Positions 9,170 through 18,304 of a stretch of DNA of 64,000 bases are shown here, piece after piece. Position 1 is the first letter of the stretch. Each line of letters begins with the position of its first letter. The stretch lies in the NCBI GenBank assembly GCA_001898425.1, contig MKTV01000005.1:186029-250028 (forward strand), read 5' to 3'. The notes under the pieces were generated by a model. That model saw only the letters and a program-made list of their open reading frames with translations. It was not told where the DNA came from and ran no database searches. The position numbers and the translations under genes are program-made. The stretch is from Rhodospirillales bacterium 69-11. GTDB lineage: Bacteria > Pseudomonadota > Alphaproteobacteria > Acetobacterales > Acetobacteraceae.

Positions 9170-9719
9170 CCGCAGCGCCCGTCGCCGGCATGCGCTCAGG
9201 GTCGACGTCGACCCCGAGCGCCGAGAGCAGGGCATATTGCTGGTCGGCGGTGATGCGCAGGCGGGAGAAGCTGGCCAGCCGCAGCAGGTTGAGTCCGCTG
9301 ACCTCGGCTCCGCTCAGGTCCGCACGATCGAGTTTCGCGCCGTCGAGCTCCATGTCGATGGAGAACAGGTCCGATCGCTCGAAAGCTGCGAACGACAGGT
9401 CGCAGCGCAGGAAGCGGACCGCTTGCAGGTCCGAGAACGCAAAGCCGCAACCGGTCGGGGCCTCGCCGCGGTCGACGAAGACGCAATCCTCGAACGACGC
9501 TTCCCGCAGCTCCGCATGCGAGAAGCGGCAGCGCAGGAAGCGGCACCCGGCAAAGCGCGCGCCCGGCAGCCGCGTGTTGCTGAACCCAACGTCGGTGAAC
9601 CGGCAGTCGCGGAACGCAGCATCCTCATGGGCGCGATCCTGCCAATCCAGGTCGCCGAGATCGGCGTCTTCGATCGCCTCGCCCCTGGCCAGGCGCTCCT
9701 CCAGGATTGCCGCGTCCAC
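9096..9719 (-). CDS. Pentapeptide-repeat protein
   Basis: 207 residues carrying A(D/N)LXX-type pentapeptide repeats from about residue 20 to 155, for example DADLG, ADLSG and AKLDR. These predict a right-handed quadrilateral beta-helix. Family members include DNA-mimic gyrase protectors and many proteins of unknown role, so no function is assigned. The GTG at 9719 was chosen over the TTG at 9734 because GGAGG sits six bases before it. The last 30 or so residues, rich in Arg, Cys and Pro, run into the convergent VOC gene and look like an extension past a lost stop. Confidence 0.75.
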   Translation of the reverse strand: MDAAILEERLARGEAIEDADLGDLDWQDRAHEDAAFRDCRFTDVGFSNTRLPGARFAGCRFLRCRFSHAELREASFEDCVFVDRGEAPTGCGFAFSDLQAVRFLRCDLSFAAFERSDLFSIDMELDGAKLDRADLSGAEVSGLNLLRLASFSRLRITADQQYALLSALGVDVDPERMPATGAAVRTAPRDRPRSPARSCGCSCPDCG

Positions 9720-9795
9720 GTCATGCCTCCGCAAGGATCTTTCACAGGCTGATGCACCCGACGGGGATCGGCCGCGACAAGAAGAGGAACCGCCA

Positions 9796-10596
9796 ATGTC
9801 CGCACTGCCGACCTACCGCGTCTCAGCGTACAACACGGCCAAGGCCTCGGAGAACAAGATCCACGACGATGCCACCGCCCAGAAGTTCGGGTTCAAGGGC
9901 GGCTTCGTGGGCGGCGTCAACGTCTATGGCTACATGACCCACCTGCCGGTGCAGCGTTGGGGCCGCACCTGGCTCGAGCGCGGCACCGGGGAGGCGCGCT
10001 TCGCCAAGCCGGTCTACGAGAATGCGATCGCTGAGGTGACCGCGACCGAGGACGGCGATGCCTTGATCCTGCAGGTGGACAGCGAGGGCGTGCGATGCGC
10101 GGCCGGCCGTGCCGCGCTGCCCGCCGCGGCGGCGTCGATCTCGCTGGACGATTACCGCGCGGTGGCGCCCCGGACGGAGCGCGCGCCGGCGGACGAGCGC
10201 TCCCTCGCCGTGGGCGACTGGATTGGCATGACGCCGCTGCACGTCACCCCGGAGATGCACGCCCAGGATCTCGCGGACCTGCGGGAGACGGATCCGCTCT
10301 ACCGCACCGAGGGGCTCGTGCATCCTGGCGTGATCCTGCGCACCTGCAACTGGGCGCTGACGCACAACGTCATCCTGCCGGCCTGGATCCACATGGGAAG
10401 CGTCGTGCAGAACCTCGGCCTGGCGCGGGTCGGCGACACGCTGACGGTGCGCGCGCGGGTGACGAAGAACTACGAGCACAAGGGCCACAAATGGGTGGAG
10501 CTCGATGCGCTCGTGGTTGCAAACGAGACCACACCGGTCGCGCAGGTGGTGCACGGCGCGATCTACCGTCCCCGGCAGCTCGCAGAGGGCGGCTGA
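9796..10596 (+). CDS. MaoC-like hotdog-fold protein
   Basis: 266 residues. The N-terminal half has NKIHDDATAQKFGFKGGFVGG, which matches the hydratase-2/MaoC active-site region (Asp and His on the hot-dog helix). The C-terminal half, with VGDTLTVRARVTKNYEHKGHKWVELD, resembles a second hotdog with the usual closing strands. Related double-hotdog proteins hydrate enoyl-CoA or dehydrate hydroxyacyl groups. Acyl-CoA processing is likely here, but the substrate is unknown. AGAGGA precedes the ATG. It is divergent from the pentapeptide gene and convergent with the histidine kinase. Confidence 0.75.
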   Translation: MSALPTYRVSAYNTAKASENKIHDDATAQKFGFKGGFVGGVNVYGYMTHLPVQRWGRTWLERGTGEARFAKPVYENAIAEVTATEDGDALILQVDSEGVRCAAGRAALPAAAASISLDDYRAVAPRTERAPADERSLAVGDWIGMTPLHVTPEMHAQDLADLRETDPLYRTEGLVHPGVILRTCNWALTHNVILPAWIHMGSVVQNLGLARVGDTLTVRARVTKNYEHKGHKWVELDALVVANETTPVAQVVHGAIYRPRQLAEGG

Positions 10597-10666
10597 GGCG
10601 GGCGGCTGAGGCGGGCGACGCCACCGCGCCGGTCGGCCCTTCCGCGCCAGTCGCCAGGCAGGCGGA

Positions 10667-12913
10667 TCAAGCGGGCGGCGTGTCGCCCCGCATCGCCTGC
10701 CGGATGGCGGCCGCGAGCTGGTCGCGCGTGAACGGCTTGCGCAGCAATGGGAAGCCTTCCGTGCCGGGGGAGCGCGCATCGGCGTAGCCGGACATGAGCA
10801 GGACCGGGAGGTGCGGATAGGCACTGGCGACGCCCTGCGCGAGTTCGACACCGCTCATGCCGTCCGGCATCATCACGTCGCTCACCACGAGGTCGATCTG
10901 CCCCTGCAGTTCCAGCAGATGCTGCAGCGCCTCCCGCCCGCGGCCGCTCGGAAGTACGTGCCAGCCCATGCTTCCCAGCATTTCGGTCACCATGGTGGCG
11001 ACATCCGGATCGTCCTCCACCAGCAAAACCCGGCGGAGCCTCGCGCCGGTCCAGTCCGCCTGCGCCGGTGCGGGATCCGGCGACGGGGCCAGGTCGGTGC
11101 GCGGAAGATACAGCGTCACGCGCGTCCCGCTGTTCGGGGCGCTGTCGATCACCGCGGCACCGCCGGCCTGGCGGGCGAAGCCGTAGACCTGGCTCAGCCC
11201 CAGGCCGGTGCCGCGGCCCACGTCCTTAGTCGTGTAGAATGGCTCGAAGGCGCGGGCCCGCACCTCGGGCGGCATCCCGGTGCCGGTGTCGGTCAACGCG
11301 ATCGCGACGAACGCGCCGGCGAGGTCCGGCGCCATGGGCAGCTGGCCGGCCTCCACGCCGCGGTTCTCGGCAATGATGGCGAAGCGGCCGCCGGCCGGCA
11401 TCGCGTCCCGCGCATTCACCGCGACGTTCAGCAGGGCGATCTCGAACTCTCCGGGATCGACCGCGATGGGCCACACGTCGGGCGGAACGTCGAGGCTCGC
11501 CTCCACGTCCCCGCGCAGGGAGGGGCGCAGCAGCGCCATCATGCGTGGCAGCTCCACCGACAGGTCCAGGACGCGGGGTGCCAGGTTCTGGCTGCGGGAG
11601 AAGGACAGCAGCTGCCGCGTCAGCGCCGCGGCACGCTGGCCGGCATGGATGATGTTGTCGAGCAGGCGCGGCAGGCGTTCGGGTGGGCGGGTCAGGGCCA
11701 GTTCGGCGCTGCCCAGGATGATCGCAAGCAGGTTGTTGAAGTCGTGCGCGACGCCGCCGGTGAGCTTGCCCAGGGCTTCCATCTTCTGGCCCTGGCGCAC
11801 CGCCTCCTCGGCCTGCTCGCGCCGTGCCATCTCGGCCGACGCGCGCGCCTGCGCCATCGCGGCCTGCCGCGTCCGCCGCATCGCCAGCAGCGTGATCACG
11901 ATTAGCGCGAGCGTGGAGGGGACCCCGACATAGAGCGGTGGCAGCAGCCCGTCGAGCCAGTCGCGCACCACGAGGTGCCGCGAGGTGGTGGTGAACACGA
12001 CGAGGTCGATGTTCGGCAGGCGCCGCCAGGTGGCGAGGCGCACCGCGCCGTCCTTCCCGGCCAGCCGCATCCGTCCTGCTTCCTGCGTCCGGTCCGCGCG
12101 GAGCGTCGCCTCGATCGCCTCGGTCGTGGCGGCACTCGGTCCGCCGCCGGAGAACACGTGGACGAGCGGCAGCCCGTCGCCGCGCCGGAGGGAGAACGTC
12201 CGGTCCTGCGCTTCGCCGTAGGCCTCGGCCGCATGGCGGAAGAACTCGGAGAAGTATTCCGGGCGCATCGACGCGGCGATGACACCGGAGGAGACGCCGC
12301 GGTGAAGCCGGACGATGGCCACGGCGAAGAAGGGCAGCCCGTCGACCCGGCGGAACCCCGGCGCGCCGACGAACAGGCCGCGCCCGCCGGTGGCGAAGTG
12401 GCGCACGTAGTCCCGGTCGTTCAGGTCCGTGTCATGCGGCGCGGGCAGCACCGTGCCGGAGACCAGCGCCCTTCCGTCCTTTCCCACCACGAAGAGATCA
12501 CGCAGCTGGGGCAGCCGGACCAGCATCCTGGCGAGCCTGGCGTGCAGTTCGGGTGCGCGCGCGAGGATCGCCGCATCGTCGAGGTCTTCCGTGAGTTCCT
12601 GCACCTGCTCGACGGCGAGCAGCTGCGCATCGAACAGCTTGGAGACACTCTCGTAGACGAGGTCGTTGAGGCGGGCCGTGCGGTCCCAGGCCTCCTGCAG
12701 CCGCGCGTCCCAGGAGAGCCGGGCGGTGATGGCCAGCACGGCGAGGGGAAGCACGATCGCAGCCCCGAGGAGGAGGCGGAGGAGGCCGAGGGCGGCGGAA
12801 GCCTCGCGCGGCGCGCTGCCACTGTCCGACCGCCCGTCCGACGATCGCGGGTGGGAGCAAGGCTTCTGGAACACGCAACTCGATCCTGGCCCGGAAACCG
12901 CCCTGATATGCAT
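10667..12913 (-). CDS. Hybrid sensor histidine kinase with extracytoplasmic sensor and C-terminal receiver
   Basis: 748-residue membrane kinase. A first membrane segment (about residues 45-65) and a second (about 330-350) flank a periplasmic region resembling a dCache sensor. Then come a HisKA-type phosphoacceptor region (GGVAHDFNNLLAIILG), an ATPase domain with N box NARDAM, G1 DTGTGM, F box FEPFYTTK and G2 GTGLGLSQVYG, and a receiver domain with acceptor Asp in VVSDVMMPDG. No separate response regulator is adjacent, so output must pass to a distant phosphotransfer protein or regulator. It is divergent from the gluconate operon. The start at 12913 gives a short cytoplasmic lead. Confidence 0.88.
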   Translation of the reverse strand: MHIRAVSGPGSSCVFQKPCSHPRSSDGRSDSGSAPREASAALGLLRLLLGAAIVLPLAVLAITARLSWDARLQEAWDRTARLNDLVYESVSKLFDAQLLAVEQVQELTEDLDDAAILARAPELHARLARMLVRLPQLRDLFVVGKDGRALVSGTVLPAPHDTDLNDRDYVRHFATGGRGLFVGAPGFRRVDGLPFFAVAIVRLHRGVSSGVIAASMRPEYFSEFFRHAAEAYGEAQDRTFSLRRGDGLPLVHVFSGGGPSAATTEAIEATLRADRTQEAGRMRLAGKDGAVRLATWRRLPNIDLVVFTTTSRHLVVRDWLDGLLPPLYVGVPSTLALIVITLLAMRRTRQAAMAQARASAEMARREQAEEAVRQGQKMEALGKLTGGVAHDFNNLLAIILGSAELALTRPPERLPRLLDNIIHAGQRAAALTRQLLSFSRSQNLAPRVLDLSVELPRMMALLRPSLRGDVEASLDVPPDVWPIAVDPGEFEIALLNVAVNARDAMPAGGRFAIIAENRGVEAGQLPMAPDLAGAFVAIALTDTGTGMPPEVRARAFEPFYTTKDVGRGTGLGLSQVYGFARQAGGAAVIDSAPNSGTRVTLYLPRTDLAPSPDPAPAQADWTGARLRRVLLVEDDPDVATMVTEMLGSMGWHVLPSGRGREALQHLLELQGQIDLVVSDVMMPDGMSGVELAQGVASAYPHLPVLLMSGYADARSPGTEGFPLLRKPFTRDQLAAAIRQAMRGDTPPA

Positions 12914-13008
12914 GATAACGCAATGACCGGCCAGACTCGTTCTGCTTGCCTTGAGGCCGGGGCCGTGCTGAACCGACAGCGAGCGTGTCAGCCAAGAGGG
13001 AGCGGACG

Positions 13009-13992
13009 ATGCAGATCGGCGTGATCGGACTGGGCCGGATGGGCGGGAACATTTCCCGCCGGCTGATGCGGGCGGGGCATACGCCCGTCGTATGGGACGC
13101 CAACAAGGCGACGGTGACGGAGCTGGGCGGGGAGGGTGCGGTTGCCGCGTCCGGCCTGCAGGACGTGGTGTCCAAGCTGACCGAGACGCCGCGCGCAATC
13201 TGGGTGATGCTGCCGCACGGCAAGATCACCGAGGACACGATCAACACGCTGGCCGGGATGCTGTCGAAGGGCGACATCATCATCGACGGCGGCAACACCT
13301 ACTACAAGGACGACGTCCGGCGCGGGAAGGCGTTGGCCGAGAAGGGCATCCGCTACATCGACGTGGGCACGTCGGGCGGCGTCTGGGGGCTCGAGCGCGG
13401 ATACTGCCTGATGATCGGCGGCGACACCGATGCGGTGAAGCATCTCGACCCGATCTTCGCGACGCTGGCGCCGGGCATCGGCTCGATCGAGCGTACGCCC
13501 GGCCGGGAGGGCCGCGATGCGCGCGCCGAGCAGGGCTACATCCATGCAGGGCCGGTGGGCGCGGGCCATTTCGTCAAGATGGTCCACAACGGCATCGAGT
13601 ACGGAATGATGCAGGCCTTCGCGGAAGGCTTCGACATCCTGCGCAACCGCAACTCCGACAAGCTGCCGGAGGGTGAGCGGTACGACCTGAACATGGGCGA
13701 CATCGCCGAGGTGTGGCGCCGTGGGTCGGTCATCAGCTCCTGGCTGCTCGACCTCGCGGCCCAGGCGATGGCGCGGGACGAGAAGCTGGACGCCTTCACC
13801 GGCGACGTCGAAGATTCCGGCGAGGGCCGCTGGACGATCGAAGCGGCGATCGAAGAGGCGGTGCCGGCCGACGTGCTGTCCGCGGCGCTGTTCGTGCGCT
13901 TCCGCTCGCGCCAGGACCACACCTTCGCCGAGAAGGTGCTGTCGGCGATGCGCTTCGGCTTCGGCGGGCACGTGGAGCCGCCGAAGAAGTGA
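13009..13992 (+). CDS. gnd: 6-phosphogluconate dehydrogenase, decarboxylating (short form)
   Basis: Oxidises 6-phosphogluconate to ribulose 5-phosphate and CO2 with NAD(P)+. The 327-residue protein belongs to the shorter 6PGDH class (GntZ/YqeC type, about 300-330 residues rather than 470). It shows the Rossmann GLGRMGGN, the GGNTYY stretch, and the catalytic KMVHNGIEY motif near residue 185. GAGGGAGC precedes the ATG. The gluconokinase start codon overlaps its stop, so the pair forms a gluconate-to-pentose route in one transcript. Confidence 0.93.
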   Translation: MQIGVIGLGRMGGNISRRLMRAGHTPVVWDANKATVTELGGEGAVAASGLQDVVSKLTETPRAIWVMLPHGKITEDTINTLAGMLSKGDIIIDGGNTYYKDDVRRGKALAEKGIRYIDVGTSGGVWGLERGYCLMIGGDTDAVKHLDPIFATLAPGIGSIERTPGREGRDARAEQGYIHAGPVGAGHFVKMVHNGIEYGMMQAFAEGFDILRNRNSDKLPEGERYDLNMGDIAEVWRRGSVISSWLLDLAAQAMARDEKLDAFTGDVEDSGEGRWTIEAAIEEAVPADVLSAALFVRFRSRQDHTFAEKVLSAMRFGFGGHVEPPKK

Positions 13993-14495
13993 CCGTCCTG
14001 GTGATGATGGGGGTCTCCGGCAGCGGCAAGACCACCATCGCCGCCGGCGTCGCCCGGCAGCTCGGCTGGACTTTGCTGGAGGGGGACCAGTTCCACCCTC
14101 CGGCCAACGTGGCGAAGATGGCGGCCGGCCATCCGCTGACCGACGAGGATCGCTGGCCGTGGCTGCGGGCGATCGCCGCCGCGATCGACGGGCTGCGAGC
14201 GGACGGCACGTCCGGCGTGGTCGCCTGTTCGGCGCTGAAGCGCGCCTATCGCGACATCCTGGTCGGCGACCGGCCGGACGTGCGGCTGGTCTACCTGCAA
14301 GGCTCGCACGCGCTGATCGCGGCGCGGATGGCGGCGCGGAAGAACCACTTCATGCCGCCCGCCTTGCTCGACAGCCAGTTCGCCACGCTCGAGCCGCCGG
14401 GCGCGGACGAGCGGCCGATCGTCGTCTCGATCGACGCGTCGCCCGACGAGATCGTCGCCGCGGTGCTGCGGGCGCTGAGGGAGGAACGGACATGA
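13989..14495 (+). CDS. gntK: Gluconokinase
   Basis: Phosphorylates gluconate to 6-phosphogluconate, supplying the enzyme encoded just upstream. 168 residues of the GntK type. The Walker A motif GVSGSGKTT lies near the start, followed by the diagnostic [20 protein letters not shown] region and [10 protein letters not shown]. The GTG start overlaps the gnd stop (GTGA), and its own TGA overlaps the ATG of the following SDR. All three genes are therefore translationally coupled. A start at the internal ATG 14004 would remove five residues without affecting the domain. Confidence 0.93.
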   Translation: MTVLVMMGVSGSGKTTIAAGVARQLGWTLLEGDQFHPPANVAKMAAGHPLTDEDRWPWLRAIAAAIDGLRADGTSGVVACSALKRAYRDILVGDRPDVRLVYLQGSHALIAARMAARKNHFMPPALLDSQFATLEPPGADERPIVVSIDASPDEIVAAVLRALREERT

Positions 14496-15262
14496 GCGAC
14501 GAGTTTGCCAGCTACCCCAGCCTGCGGGACAAGGTGGTGTTCGTGACGGGCGGCGGCAGCGGGATCGGCGCCGAGGAGGTCACTCAGTTCGCCCGCCAGG
14601 GTGCGCGGGTCGCCTTCGTCGACATCGCGGACGACCCCTCTCACGCGCTGGTCGAGCGGCTGCGGGGCGAGGGGCTGGAGGCGCCGCTCTACCGTCGCTG
14701 CGACCTCAAGGACGTCGCCGCGCTGCAGGCGGTGATCGCCGAGGTGGGGCAGGCGCTGGGGCCCATCACCGCGCTGGTGAACAACGCGGCGAACGACCAA
14801 CGGCATTCCTGGGAGGAGGTCACGGTCGAGTACTGGGACGAGCGGCAGGCGACCAACCTGCGGCACCAGTTCTTCGCGATCCAGGCCGTGGCGCCGATGA
14901 TGAAGGCGGCGGGTGGCGGGTCGATCGTGAATTTCGGCTCGATCAGCTGGCACACCAACAGCGGCGGCATGCCGGCCTACACGACGGCGAAGGCGGGCGT
15001 GGAGGGACTGACCAAGGGCATGGCGCGCGACCTCGGTCCGTTCGGGATCCGGGTGAACACGGTGATCCCCGGCTGGATCATGACGCAGCGGCAGATCGAT
15101 TTGTGGCTGACGCCCGAGGGCGAGGAGCAGTTGCTGAAGCTGCAATGCCTGAAGGAGAAGGTGTATCCGCCGGACGTCGCGCGGATGGTGCTGTGGCTCG
15201 CGAGCGACGACAGCCGCATGTGCACGAGCCAGCTCTGGGTGGTCGACGGCGGCCGGATGTAG
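14492..15262 (+). CDS. SDR-family oxidoreductase of the gluconate operon
   Basis: 256-residue short-chain dehydrogenase with a complete signature: cofactor motif GGGSGIG, NNAAN, the catalytic Ser in FGSIS, and Tyr/Lys in YTTAK. A C-terminal DGGRM ends the fold. Its position as third gene of a coupled gnd-gntK operon suggests an aldose 1-dehydrogenase or a gluconate/ketogluconate-interconverting enzyme feeding the kinase (inference from context). The ATG overlaps the gntK stop (ATGA). Confidence 0.85.
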   Translation: MSDEFASYPSLRDKVVFVTGGGSGIGAEEVTQFARQGARVAFVDIADDPSHALVERLRGEGLEAPLYRRCDLKDVAALQAVIAEVGQALGPITALVNNAANDQRHSWEEVTVEYWDERQATNLRHQFFAIQAVAPMMKAAGGGSIVNFGSISWHTNSGGMPAYTTAKAGVEGLTKGMARDLGPFGIRVNTVIPGWIMTQRQIDLWLTPEGEEQLLKLQCLKEKVYPPDVARMVLWLASDDSRMCTSQLWVVDGGRM

Positions 15263-15636
15263 GGCGCGGCCGGCCGGCGTGGGCCCGGGTGGCCGCGTGG
15301 CCGTCGCGGGCTCTCGCCGCTCTCTCTCGTCATGGCCGGGCTCGACCCGGCGGCGGCGGTTGCGCCCGCTCTCCGTCATGGCCGGGCTTGACCCGGCCAC
15401 CCCCACCGGCACGCTGCTATGGAGGGGGCCGTCACGCGGCGTCTTGCGGCAGGGATGGCCGGCTCGACGGCCGGCCATGACGGTTGTGCGCTGGGCGGCG
15501 CTTGGGGCGGGGCGGCGCTTGGGGCGGGGCGGCGCTTGGGCGGGGCCTCGACGGACGCGCGGCCGCCCGACGAACGCTCGGCCCTGACGAACCCGTAGCC
15601 GCCCAACGACCGCGTGGCCGCCCGACGAACGGGCGG
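15263..15636. repeat. 374-bp convergent gap with REP-like palindromes and tandem repeats
   Basis: Positions 15329-15481 carry two forward copies of the GTCATGGCCGGGCT(C/T)GACC core and end in an inverted copy, GGCCGGCCATGAC. Next come three tandem 17-bp units, GGCGGCGCTTGGGGCGG (15494-15544, the last unit one base short), then two copies of GGCCGCCCGACGAACG (15561 and 15617). The gap lies between the convergent SDR and rsfS genes. I see no gene in it. Confidence 0.75.
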
Positions 15637-16110
15637 CTATCCCGCCTCGGCCGCGTCCAGGTCGCTGCCCCACATCTTCTCGAGCGCATACATCGCCCGC
15701 GCCTCGCGCTTGAACAGGTGTACGACGATGTCGCCGGCATCCAGCAGCACCCAGTCCGACCCGGCGCCCTCGATCGGCACGCGTTTCTGCCCGGCCTGGT
15801 GTAGCTTCTCCACGATGTGCTGCGCCATGGCGGTGATCTGCCGGTCGGCGAGGCCGGTCGCGATCACCATGCGGTCGCAGAACATCGCCTTGCCGGCGAG
15901 GTCGAGGACGACGATCTCCTCGGCCTTGTCGTCCTCCAGGCTCGTGACGATCAGGCTCTGGAGCTGATCCAGCACGGACGGTTCCGGCTTCGGCGTGCGC
16001 GGCTTCCGCACGGCCGGGGGCTTCGCGGCAGGCTTCGGCCCGGCGGCGATCGTCTTCTTGCGGGGCGTGCCCTGGGTCTTGGCGGCCTCGGGCAGCGCCG
16101 GCTTGGCCAC
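15637..16110 (-). CDS. rsfS: Ribosome silencing factor RsfS (start uncertain)
   Basis: Binds ribosomal protein uL14 and blocks subunit joining under starvation. The conserved RsfS/DUF143 domain covers the C-terminal 110 or so residues (SLEDDKAEEIVVLDL, CDRMVIATGLADRQI, EGAGSDWVLLDAGDIVVHLF). It is preceded by a Lys/Pro/Ala-rich tail. The nearest GTG that keeps part of the tail is at 16110, and another at 15975 gives a 112-residue core protein. The reading frame continues to an ATA at 16173 that overlaps the nadD stop and has AAAGGA eight bases before it, so a rare ATA start is possible. It is the last gene of the proA-nadD-rsfS run. Confidence 0.85.
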   Translation of the reverse strand: MAKPALPEAAKTQGTPRKKTIAAGPKPAAKPPAVRKPRTPKPEPSVLDQLQSLIVTSLEDDKAEEIVVLDLAGKAMFCDRMVIATGLADRQITAMAQHIVEKLHQAGQKRVPIEGAGSDWVLLDAGDIVVHLFKREARAMYALEKMWGSDLDAAEAG

Positions 16111-16169
16111 GCGCTTGCGCGGCGCGGGCTTGTGCCGCGCGGGCGAGGAGGGCGGGGCGGGCGTCTTGG

Positions 16170-16742
16170 CTATGGGTCGGTTCCTTTGCCGGCGGCGCGG
16201 ATCGCAGTGGCGGATATGGGGTTCTGCCGCGCCGGCAGGAACACCCAGGCAGGCGCTCGACCGGCGAGGACGGGTGCTTCCCGCGCCGGCCGCCGCCGAT
16301 GTCGCAGCCGCCGCGCGGCCTGTCCGGCCAGTGCCGGGAATGTGTAGCCGGGCCGGGGCAGCACCGCAAAGCCCATGTCGCGCACGATCGTCTCCCAGCA
16401 GCGCCAACGCGGCAGTTGCGCCAGGATGTCCGCGCCCATGATCCAGACGAAGCGCACGCGCGGGAAGCGGCGGCGCAGCAGGCGAAGCGTGTCCACGGTG
16501 TAGCGGGTGCCGAATGCGGCCTCGATCGCGCTCGCCAGCACGCGCCGCCCGTCGCCGATCGCGCGGGCCCCGGCCAGCCGGTCGGCGAGCGGCGCCATGC
16601 CGGCCCGCGGCTTCAGCGGGTTGCCGGGGGAGACGAGCAGCCAGATCTGGTCCAGCCGCAGCCGCCGGCGGGCGAGCGTCGCGACCTGACGGTGCCCCGC
16701 ATGCGCGGGGTTGAACGACCCGCCCAGCAGCCCGACCCGCAT
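16170..16742 (-). CDS. nadD: Nicotinate-nucleotide adenylyltransferase NadD
   Basis: Transfers AMP from ATP to nicotinate mononucleotide in NAD synthesis. The 190-residue protein has the nucleotidyltransferase signature GGSFNPAHAGH near its start, the LLVSPGNPLK stretch, MGADILAQLPRW, and the ISATAIR (ISSTxIR-type) motif near the C-terminus. These are the two hallmark regions of the family. It lies between proA and rsfS on the minus strand, the standard alphaproteobacterial order. Its TAG stop at 16170-16172 overlaps the possible ATA start of rsfS. Confidence 0.93.
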   Translation of the reverse strand: MRVGLLGGSFNPAHAGHRQVATLARRRLRLDQIWLLVSPGNPLKPRAGMAPLADRLAGARAIGDGRRVLASAIEAAFGTRYTVDTLRLLRRRFPRVRFVWIMGADILAQLPRWRCWETIVRDMGFAVLPRPGYTFPALAGQAARRLRHRRRPAREAPVLAGRAPAWVFLPARQNPISATAIRAAGKGTDP

Positions 16743-16813
16743 CCGGCGCCGGTCGCCGAAGCGCGGCAGCGGATCCGGCGGCAAGGCCGTGACGCGGCGG
16801 AGGGGGACGTGAC

Positions 16814-18073
16814 TCAGGGCCGGACCTGGCCGGCGCCGAAGACCTGGTAGCGATAGGTCGTGAGCTGTTCCAGCCCGACCGGGCCCCGCGCGTGGATGTG
16901 GCCCGTGGCGATGCCGATCTCGGCACCGAAGCCGAACTCGCCCCCGTCGCAGAACTGGGTCGAGGCGTTCCACAGCGACACGGCGCTGTCGACCGAGGCG
17001 AGGAAGTGTTCGGCGACCGCCGCATCCTCGGTGATGATGGCGTCGGTGTGCTCGCTGCCGTGCCGCGCGATATGGGCGAGCGCGGCGTCGACCCCGTCCA
17101 CCACGGCGACGGAGATCACCGCGTCCAGCCATTCGGTGTCGAAATCCGCGGCGGCGGCGGCGGGCAGTTCGGGCATGACCGCGCGCGCCGCCGCGTCGGC
17201 GCGGAACGTGCAGCCGAGGGCGGCGAGATCGGCGACGATCGAGGGCAGCAGCGTGGGGGCGATGGCGCGGTCGATCAGCAGCGTCTCGGTCGCGCCACAG
17301 ACCCCGGTCCGCCGCATCTTGGCGTTGGCCACCACGCGCCGCGCCATGTCGGGATCGGCGGCGGCATGGACGTAGGTGTGGTTGAGCCCTTCCGCGTGGG
17401 CGAGCACGGGAACGCGCGCTTCGCGCTGCACCCGTTCCACCAGGGACTTGCCGCCGCGGGGGATGATGAGGTCGATCAGCCCCGCGGCGCCCAGCATCGC
17501 CGCCACGTAGGCGCGATCGGTCGTGGGCGCGACCTGGATGGCGGCCTCCGGCAGGCCGGTCGCGCGCAGGGCGCCGACCAGGGCGGCATTGATCGCGCGG
17601 GCGCTGTGCGCGCTCTCGGAGCCGCCGCGCAGCAGGACGGCGTTGCCGGACTTCAGGCAGAGCGCGGAGGCGTCGGCGCCGACATTGGGCCGGCTTTCGT
17701 AGATCATGCCGATCACGCCGATCGGGGTGGCGACGCGGCGGATGCGCAGTCCGTTGGGACGCGTCCATTCGGCGAGCACACGGCCGACCGGGTCGGGCAG
17801 GGCGGCGACCTCTTCCAGTCCCTTTGCCATCGCCTCGACCCGCGCCGGGTTCAGCATCAGCCGGTCGCGGAAGGCGGGCGTCGCGTTGGAGCCGGCCAGA
17901 TCGGCGGCGTTGGCGGCCAGGATCGCCGGCGCCTCCTGCCGCAGCGCCGCGGCCATCGCCTGCAATGCGGCGTTCCGCCGCTCCGTCGGCGTGCGCGCCA
18001 GAACGTGCGCGGCGCGGCGGGCGGCCTCGGCGGCCTGCTGCAGGTGCTGGGTGGCGTCGCTGTCCATGTGCAT
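16814..18073 (-). CDS. proA: Gamma-glutamyl phosphate reductase (glutamate-5-semialdehyde dehydrogenase)
   Basis: Second step of proline synthesis: reduces glutamyl 5-phosphate to the semialdehyde with NADPH. 419 residues of the aldehyde dehydrogenase fold. [27 protein letters not shown] marks the cofactor region, [13 protein letters not shown] contains the catalytic Cys, and [17 protein letters not shown] is the C-terminal signature. Two ATGs (18073, 18067) are possible. Normally proB lies directly upstream; here proB is 3.5 kb away beyond a P450-SDR-LysR insert, so proA needs its own promoter. Confidence 0.94.
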   Translation of the reverse strand: MHMDSDATQHLQQAAEAARRAAHVLARTPTERRNAALQAMAAALRQEAPAILAANAADLAGSNATPAFRDRLMLNPARVEAMAKGLEEVAALPDPVGRVLAEWTRPNGLRIRRVATPIGVIGMIYESRPNVGADASALCLKSGNAVLLRGGSESAHSARAINAALVGALRATGLPEAAIQVAPTTDRAYVAAMLGAAGLIDLIIPRGGKSLVERVQREARVPVLAHAEGLNHTYVHAAADPDMARRVVANAKMRRTGVCGATETLLIDRAIAPTLLPSIVADLAALGCTFRADAAARAVMPELPAAAAADFDTEWLDAVISVAVVDGVDAALAHIARHGSEHTDAIITEDAAVAEHFLASVDSAVSLWNASTQFCDGGEFGFGAEIGIATGHIHARGPVGLEQLTTYRYQVFGAGQVRP

Positions 18074-18304
18074 GAAACGAGTGTGCCGTGCGGCGCCGCC
18101 GGTTTCCAGTGGTCCGTCCTGCGGCGGCGGCGGAACTGGGCTGCGTTTTGACTTGATACCCGTGAGTAGCGCACGGCAAGCTGCGACGCGTCGGGACTTG
18201 CGGCGGTGTCCTCGGCCAAGGACCGCGCCAGTTCCCCCAATGGGCCTCGACGAGCCCCGGTCCGGACACCGTGCCGAACCACAACACGCAACGGGAGTGA
18301 CGCC

